Source of the DNA: Oscarella lobularis
Taxonomy: Eukaryota; Porifera; Homoscleromorpha; Homosclerophorida; Oscarellidae
Direction: 5' to 3'
DNA length: 64,000 nt
NCBI RefSeq assembly: GCF_947507565.1
Contig: NC_089179.1
Coordinates: forward strand, 3,117,747 to 3,181,746
Below, one piece after another: positions 58,620-64,000 of the stretch. The notes under the pieces were generated by a model, which saw only the letters and a list, made by a program, of their open reading frames with translations, was not told the DNA's origin and ran no database searches. The position numbers were made by a program, and so were the translations under genes. Every line of letters starts with the position of its first letter. The first letter of the stretch is position 1.

Positions 58620-61600
58620 ATGTCAACCGAGGCAATAACGAGAGTCCCAGCCGCCGACTCGCCTTTCGAGCACCAACTCGGCAAAGCTCTCGTCGCTCGC
58701 GTTCGCAAAGCCGCCCGCAAATGGCGCGAAACGTACGAACGCAAAGTGAAACAACGAATGACGCTCCTGAAAGAGAATCGACGCACGCGCGAAGCCGAAG
58801 AGCGCCAGCGAGCGCTCAAACTCGCCCGCCACGTCCCGATGGACCTCCTAGCGCGCGAGTGGCTCAACGAAGCAAAGCCAAACGTCGAAACGCGCGCCTA
58901 TCTCGTCGACAAACTCCTCCCAACGCTCATAATCGCCGCGGAAAAGCTCCTAAGCGAAGTCTCGAAGCGCGGCTTAGAGCGAGACGACGCCGGAGGGGCT
59001 GAATTCAACCCAATTAACTTTCTCGCGCAGTATCTAATGCGAAATAACCCCAAATTCGCTCATTTCACCGACGCTTCGCCGTACATGCGCGGCATCCGGG
59101 CCGTTGCCGACGAATTGAAGGCGAGCGTGTTCGCGATGGAGGAGAATCGCTTGGCGAAAATCAAAGCCGAAGCGCGACGACAGCGAGAGGAGAGACGAAA
59201 GGCGGAAGCGAAAAAGGAAGCGGAAGTGGGCCGGAGACGAGATTCTTTGTACGGGGCTTTCGAGTTTTGGTTGCCTGGCAACGGCGATGTTGCGAGGGGC
59301 GGGGTCGTGTTGCTAGGGCAGGTTCAAGCTTGCTTGAAATCGTTTCAGTGTTTCACAGATTCGTATCCACCCGAATTGAGAAAAGGTATTTTTGAAAATT
59401 AATTAAATATAATTGATTATTTGTTTCTTAGTCATGTCGTTTACTCGTTCTCTCGATGAAGCTGCTCCGCCTTCGGATGTTGCGTTGAATAAGAGCGCAT
59501 TTGCTGAGGTGTGTTTGCGCAAATTTTTCATTCCTATTTTAATGGGTTTTGAATTTAGTATGTTTGTGGATTCGTTTCGCACTTCGCTCCGGACGTCTTT
59601 GACGAGTTTGTTGATCATCTCATATCGTGCGGTAAAATGACAGTTGCGAGTCAGCTCATCGAGAAGAGACGGTAAAAACACATAGCAGATACCTTAATTA
59701 AAATGAATTAACTACGTCACACTAGAGAGACATTGTCCAACGTTTTCAAGTCATGCGACGAAGGAGAGGTAAGTGTAGCTGAAAGATCTTTGAAGACTCA
59801 GTGTTCTGTCTGTAGTTGGGTATACTGGATCGTCAAAAGATATTGAAGCTCTTTGAAACATTCTACGATCAAGCATCCGACGAGACGCGAGTCTCCTTAC
59901 ACAATCCTCGTCGATGTGAGTGAAAAGTCCACGTTTTTGTTGTCACTTGCCAAAACGCGCGTGTTCCCTAGGGCCTGTTGTGGAGATCTTTGAAGAAGTT
60001 CGTCCAGATACTGCTTCAGCTTCCGTTGCGACTGAAGCGGAGGCAATAGAGACAGAGAAGCGTAGCGCGGCGGAGGAAGAAAAACCCCAGGAGGTCGATA
60101 AACCGGAGGGTGGTGACGAAAGCGTGGCCAAAACGGACGATGAAAAAATCGCCGAGTTAGAGAAAAAGATTGATGACGAAGTAGATGAGGGTCCCTCTCT
60201 CGGCGTGATACGCGAGGAAGAGGCCGAAGAGAAGGAGAGTAAAGGCAGCAAAGAAGAGACATCAGAAACGAGTCTTCCTAAAGTCAAGCTAACAGACACT
60301 GACGCTGTTATTAAGGAAAAAGAAAAGGAAGACGAGACTAATGACGCGGCGACGAAACAGGGCGGAGAGCCTTCGCCGAGAGAGCGAATCGGAAGCTGTA
60401 CGTCGAGATTCGATTTGAGTAGTAGGGGAAGACCGAGAACGAGATCAACTGTCATTGGGTCAGTGGTACTAGGTATGAGATCCAAAAATAGTATTGACTT
60501 TTATGTTTATAGTTTTTGTCTTTAGAGACCGCTATGGATTCGTCTGGTCCCGGTTCTCTGTTCGATCCATTGTCTTTGAATGAGTCGCAGTTTGTTCAAT
60601 TAGTGGAAACGTTTCTCGGCGACGAACCGAATCTGTGAGTCTTCGAAGAGAGATGACAAATTATCCATACTACCTTCATATCCTTTCATAGTGACTTAGC
60701 CGCTGAACTGGGCCACTTCATCCAATCAGAGTACGGAGAAAGTGCAGAAGACAGAGAAGCGAAACGACGAAAAGTAGACAACCGAATATCTCGCATTAAT
60801 TAAATATTTTGATTTTTATCATCTAAAGAGTTTGCGGGCGGCTCGCTCGGCTCATCACCGTCGTCTCGTCGACATCCTATTCGACGCGTGGGATCGCAAT
60901 CGGTCCGGTCTAATCGAACTAGACGAACTCAGAACATCGCTAAAAAAATGGAAAGGCATCGAGGCAATAGCAGATAAGATTCAAGGTAGGGGGAAACTAT
61001 TAGAAATTAAACCCGTCATTTGAACGAAAGATCTGCGCAGAACGTTTCTTGGTCGAAGCCTCGGAGCACAAGTTGAGTCGCAAAGAACTGCGCGCATATG
61101 TCGAACTCCTAGCCCGCGAGTACCCCGAGGCGGGAGACGCTTTCGACGATATCATGCAGTTCTTATTGGCCGACGTGGAGCTGTCAATCGAAGAGCGCAA
61201 TCGCGCCGAGAAGAGAGGCAAGTGGCTCGACACTTTACACTGGACTGGGAAGACAAGCGGAATCAATATGGACGCTCTCTATAAGGGAATATTCAATACG
61301 ATACAGACAGTGAGAAAAAAACGTTTAAATTAAATTAAAATTATTATTTATTTATTTTTTAGGATGGTGATGTGCATGGGGATGGGAAGTTTGTGAACGC
61401 TTCCATTGGAATTTTGGAAGCGTCTGATTCGTCGAAGAAAGGCGAGCACGTCATTCGTTTCATTGCGTCGACGCCCGACGACCGGGAAGTGATGGTTGGA
61501 CGCAGAGTGACGCGAGAAATGAAGAACGTCAGGTAAGAAGGATATCGGAGCACGTGGCTATATCTTATGTATTTATTGACAGTTTCTCTGTCGTCGATTC

Positions 61601-63153
61601 CGGAAAACCGTTGCACGTTCGTCGAGTCGCCGCTCACGGCAGCGCTCACGTGTTCGGAAATGCGACGAAATTTTCCGTCGACGAGGTATCGGGTAACTCA
61701 ATTTCAATTTCCTTCTCAAGACATTTTTGTTATGATAAAGGAAAGAGACGGCTCGCTCGTCGTTCTGCCTCTGAAAAACAGAAGTCGACGCGTTTTTGGC
61801 GTAATCAGTATTGACACGGTGAACGATCCGCCGGGAAAAACGTATCAGCAGCACGAGATAAGTTTCTATCAGGTACACATAGCACATGACATCTAAAACA
61901 CATATATAGTATATCTATATTGGTTTCTTAGGGAGTTGCTAAGGCGCTGAGTGCTGGTTACACGTACATCAGTATTCGACTCAAAACGCTTCGCATCACC
62001 CAATCGGCCGTTGCTTGGATACACAGACGATGTGTGGGCGTGAAGCAAATCGTCGCCTATCTCGTCGAACCGTCGAAAGAGAAGGTGAAGCCTAATAACT
62101 GTTTGATTTTGATTTTATTATGTGAGTGCAGTCGTCCGAGAGTTCATTCAGCCTTCGAAAGATGCTGAGTACTGATGAACGCGGAGAGTCGGAATTACTT
62201 ATGAAACCGCCACGTCTAAATCGCAAGGACAATCTTTTCAGGTACACACAATGAATAAATATTGTAGTTATTGATTTCCTTATGTTTTCCTCTCAGAGAC
62301 TATCTCTTCAAGTGCGTCAATCATTCTGAGACGGTGACGTCATTAGCGTACGGTGAACACCGCATCGCGTATCCCCTTCGCGACAACAGCGGCTACGCGA
62401 TCGTTGTTCTGGACATAAGTCTCGGAGCGACGAAGGCTCTGCCTCCCCAGCAGAATTCCGAAATGAGTCGTATGCTGAATTTATTGTCACTTGCCTACGC
62501 TGAAGTGTCGCAGGAAGTCGAAGAGGACGAAGATCTGGAGTTCGTTTTGGAGGCGGAGTCCGTTAGCGAGGAGTCGCGAATTGCCGTCATGTTCGATCGG
62601 ATGATGCTCGTGGAGCTGAGAGAAGCCGTAGAGAAGCTGGGACCACGGTAAGAATGCAGGGGGTATCGTTGGGGAGAGAAAAAAAATTTTTTTTTTGCAG
62701 AGTGTTTGCTGAAATGAAAAGCTATGTTGATCCGCCGAAAGTCGTTCACACGATTTTGCAGACGCTTTTGACATTTTTCTGTTCGCTGTCCGAAGATAAG
62801 CTTGGGGATTGGAATGAATGCAAGCAGGTATCGTTTTTTTTTCTTGAGGAATTTATTATGTGTGAGTTTTTTCTTTAGTTGGTTACTCCTGATCTTTTGA
62901 AAACGGTCACGACGTTCGACCCCACTTCCCAAGGCCAAGAGATTGATCATAAAAGAGTTGCTGAGCTGTTGCAAGGTGCCAATTGATGTACGACTGACTT
63001 CATGTTTTCTTTATACTGCTATTAGATGTTCCTCACGGCGAGGTGGCGAAATATGGGTCTCTTCCCGCTGAGTATCTCTACAACTGGCTCTATGTATGCC
63101 TGTCACTTGTAGAGCATGCCACGCGAATGGGCGGATATGCTCGTTCTACATAA
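58620..63153 (+). CDS. EFCAB5: EF-hand calcium-binding domain protein 5-like
   Basis: A large multi-exon gene. Exon 1 (58620-59385) starts MSTEAITRV and carries a coiled, basic region and an LLPTLIIAAEKLL segment typical of EFCAB5. Exons 59432-59508 and 59559-59631 follow in phase. Around 60000-60470 lies a highly acidic low-complexity stretch. An EF-hand (DRNRSGLIELDE) is encoded near 60890-60930. GAF-like sheets with DGSLVVLPL and VFGVISIDTV lie at 61740-61820. The C-terminal block VDPPKVVHTILQTLL and the end GGYARST close the frame at 63151-63153. EFCAB5 proteins are found with cilia and sperm structures; their role is poorly known. Middle exon joins were not all verified, and the start follows the first ATG after upstream stops. 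Confidence 0.75.
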
Positions 63154-63667
63154 TCGGTATCAATAATAGAATATGTATGGGATATGGTAGTGCAAACACA
63201 GCTCGCAATTTAGCAAAATCATACCCGTGTTGCAAGATTAAATATATTTCTTTAGGTTAACGGTCACGTGCGGCGCGGATAGTGTCTACGTTTTTTTGCA
63301 TCGTTTCTTGTTGGTGCTCCGATGAATGTGGGCGCATAGACGCGCCGTTGCCGCACGCGTTCTTCAAGCAAGAGCGCCATGGAAGCAAAAAAGCGTGATG
63401 TGGGCCCCCTGTCGCCGTGCGACTCGAAGTTCTCAGAAACGAAGTCCAACGCGTACGTTTCCGATCGCATTCTCCTCCTTGGGCAAAATCTACGGCTACG
63501 AAGAACCTACACAGGCCTCTGACTCCTTCTAGGGGCCCCATCAACGTTTACACTGACGATTTCTTTTTTTCTTAGACTGTATATACAAACGGCGTCAGCA
63601 AAGAGACGAACAAAGCAAGCCAAACGGAGAATGACGTCAGTCATCAAGCTTGAGGACAAGACTTACC
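63154..63667. other. Intergenic, nothing recognised
   Basis: Short overlapping frames at 63257-63544 have no domains. The right end is the likely first intron segment downstream of the partial minus-strand exon. Confidence 0.4.
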
Positions 63668-64000
63668 AGGAACGCCTCTCTTGCAGGAACACACAAAGTA
63701 CACGTCTCCACGCTCATCGCCATCCCATCCACTCCCCTCGAAAGCGAAGCCAACGGTACCGCATCCCTCTTTCCTATAAGCAAAGTCCACCTTCTGAGGC
63801 TCGGTATAGTTCTCCTGTGTAAAGACAAGAACAGAGGGAACGACATCGAAACAGTCAGTGCAATTGTACTGGTCAAGTTTCCCGCGAAAAAGTCTCATAG
63901 TCACACTACCCCACGCCGGCGGATCAACCAAATTGAACGCAATGCTATCATTGCCTTCAGGCGTCGTATAGTAAAAACTTCGATCCGGATTAAAATCCCA
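63668..64000 (-). CDS. Partial secreted or extracellular protein exon
   Basis: The minus strand is open from the window edge to a GTAAGT donor whose G is at 63667. It encodes residues such as DPPAWGSVTMRLF, QYNCTDCFDV and FVCSCKRGVPG with paired cysteines. The cysteine spacing suggests an extracellular module, but no family was recognised. Both the start and the remaining exons are outside what can be seen. Confidence 0.4.

Noticed and set aside
60000-60470. Minus-strand frame rich in Ser over the acidic region
   Set aside because: It is the antisense of the acidic low-complexity part of the EFCAB5-like gene.
1-64000. CRISPR arrays, bacterial operons, tRNA or rRNA genes, reverse transcriptase or transposase genes
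   Set aside because: Looked for and not seen; the window is intron-containing eukaryotic DNA with no such signatures.

Overview
The window is nuclear DNA of an animal, most likely a sponge or another early-branching marine invertebrate. Genes are dense and split by short introns (often 50-80 bases). They encode animal-specific architectures: complement factor B type CCP-vWA-protease, receptor tyrosine kinase, CTHRC1, collagen plus fibrinogen domain, ANK-ROC-COR-Death and ML domain. Species cannot be fixed from the sequence alone. Most gene models below are hand-spliced; in every multi-exon model where I summed exon lengths the total is a multiple of three.

Layout. 1-2.2 kb: 3' part of a complement factor B-like gene. 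3.2-38 kb: a large segmental duplication. Each unit has a plus-strand gene for a cytosolic ankyrin-ROC-COR-Death protein, a conserved non-coding spacer, and a convergent minus-strand gene for an LRR, cysteine-rich, multi-membrane-pass protein. Unit 1 (3.25-14.2 kb) has an intact GTPase gene and a receptor relic that lost its LRR half. Unit 2 (15.1-28.4 kb) has both genes intact; the receptor is 1,138 residues in 20 exons. An ML-domain (MD-2/GM2A/NPC2 type) gene lies head to head with the receptor at 28.5-29.4 kb. Unit 3 (30.4-38 kb) keeps only a frameshifted GTPase gene and the spacer.

41.3-42.7 kb holds an MFS transporter. 44.4-49.1 kb holds a receptor tyrosine kinase with two discoidin/fucolectin-like domains. 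50.0-50.8 and 55.9-56.7 kb hold two CTHRC1-like genes. 51.8-55.6 kb holds an ERCC6L/PICH-type SNF2 ATPase. 57.1-58.5 kb holds a ficolin-like secreted protein, 58.6-63.2 kb an EFCAB5-like protein, and the right edge a partial secreted protein.

The most notable content is a concentration of recognition-type genes. The LRR receptor beside an ML gene recalls the TLR4/MD-2 partnership, although that link is inference. The same receptor is paired tail to tail with a Death-domain GTPase whose ankyrin repeats are built from interchangeable 99-base, phase-0 exons. The unit shows birth-and-death evolution, with one intact, one mixed and one decayed copy.
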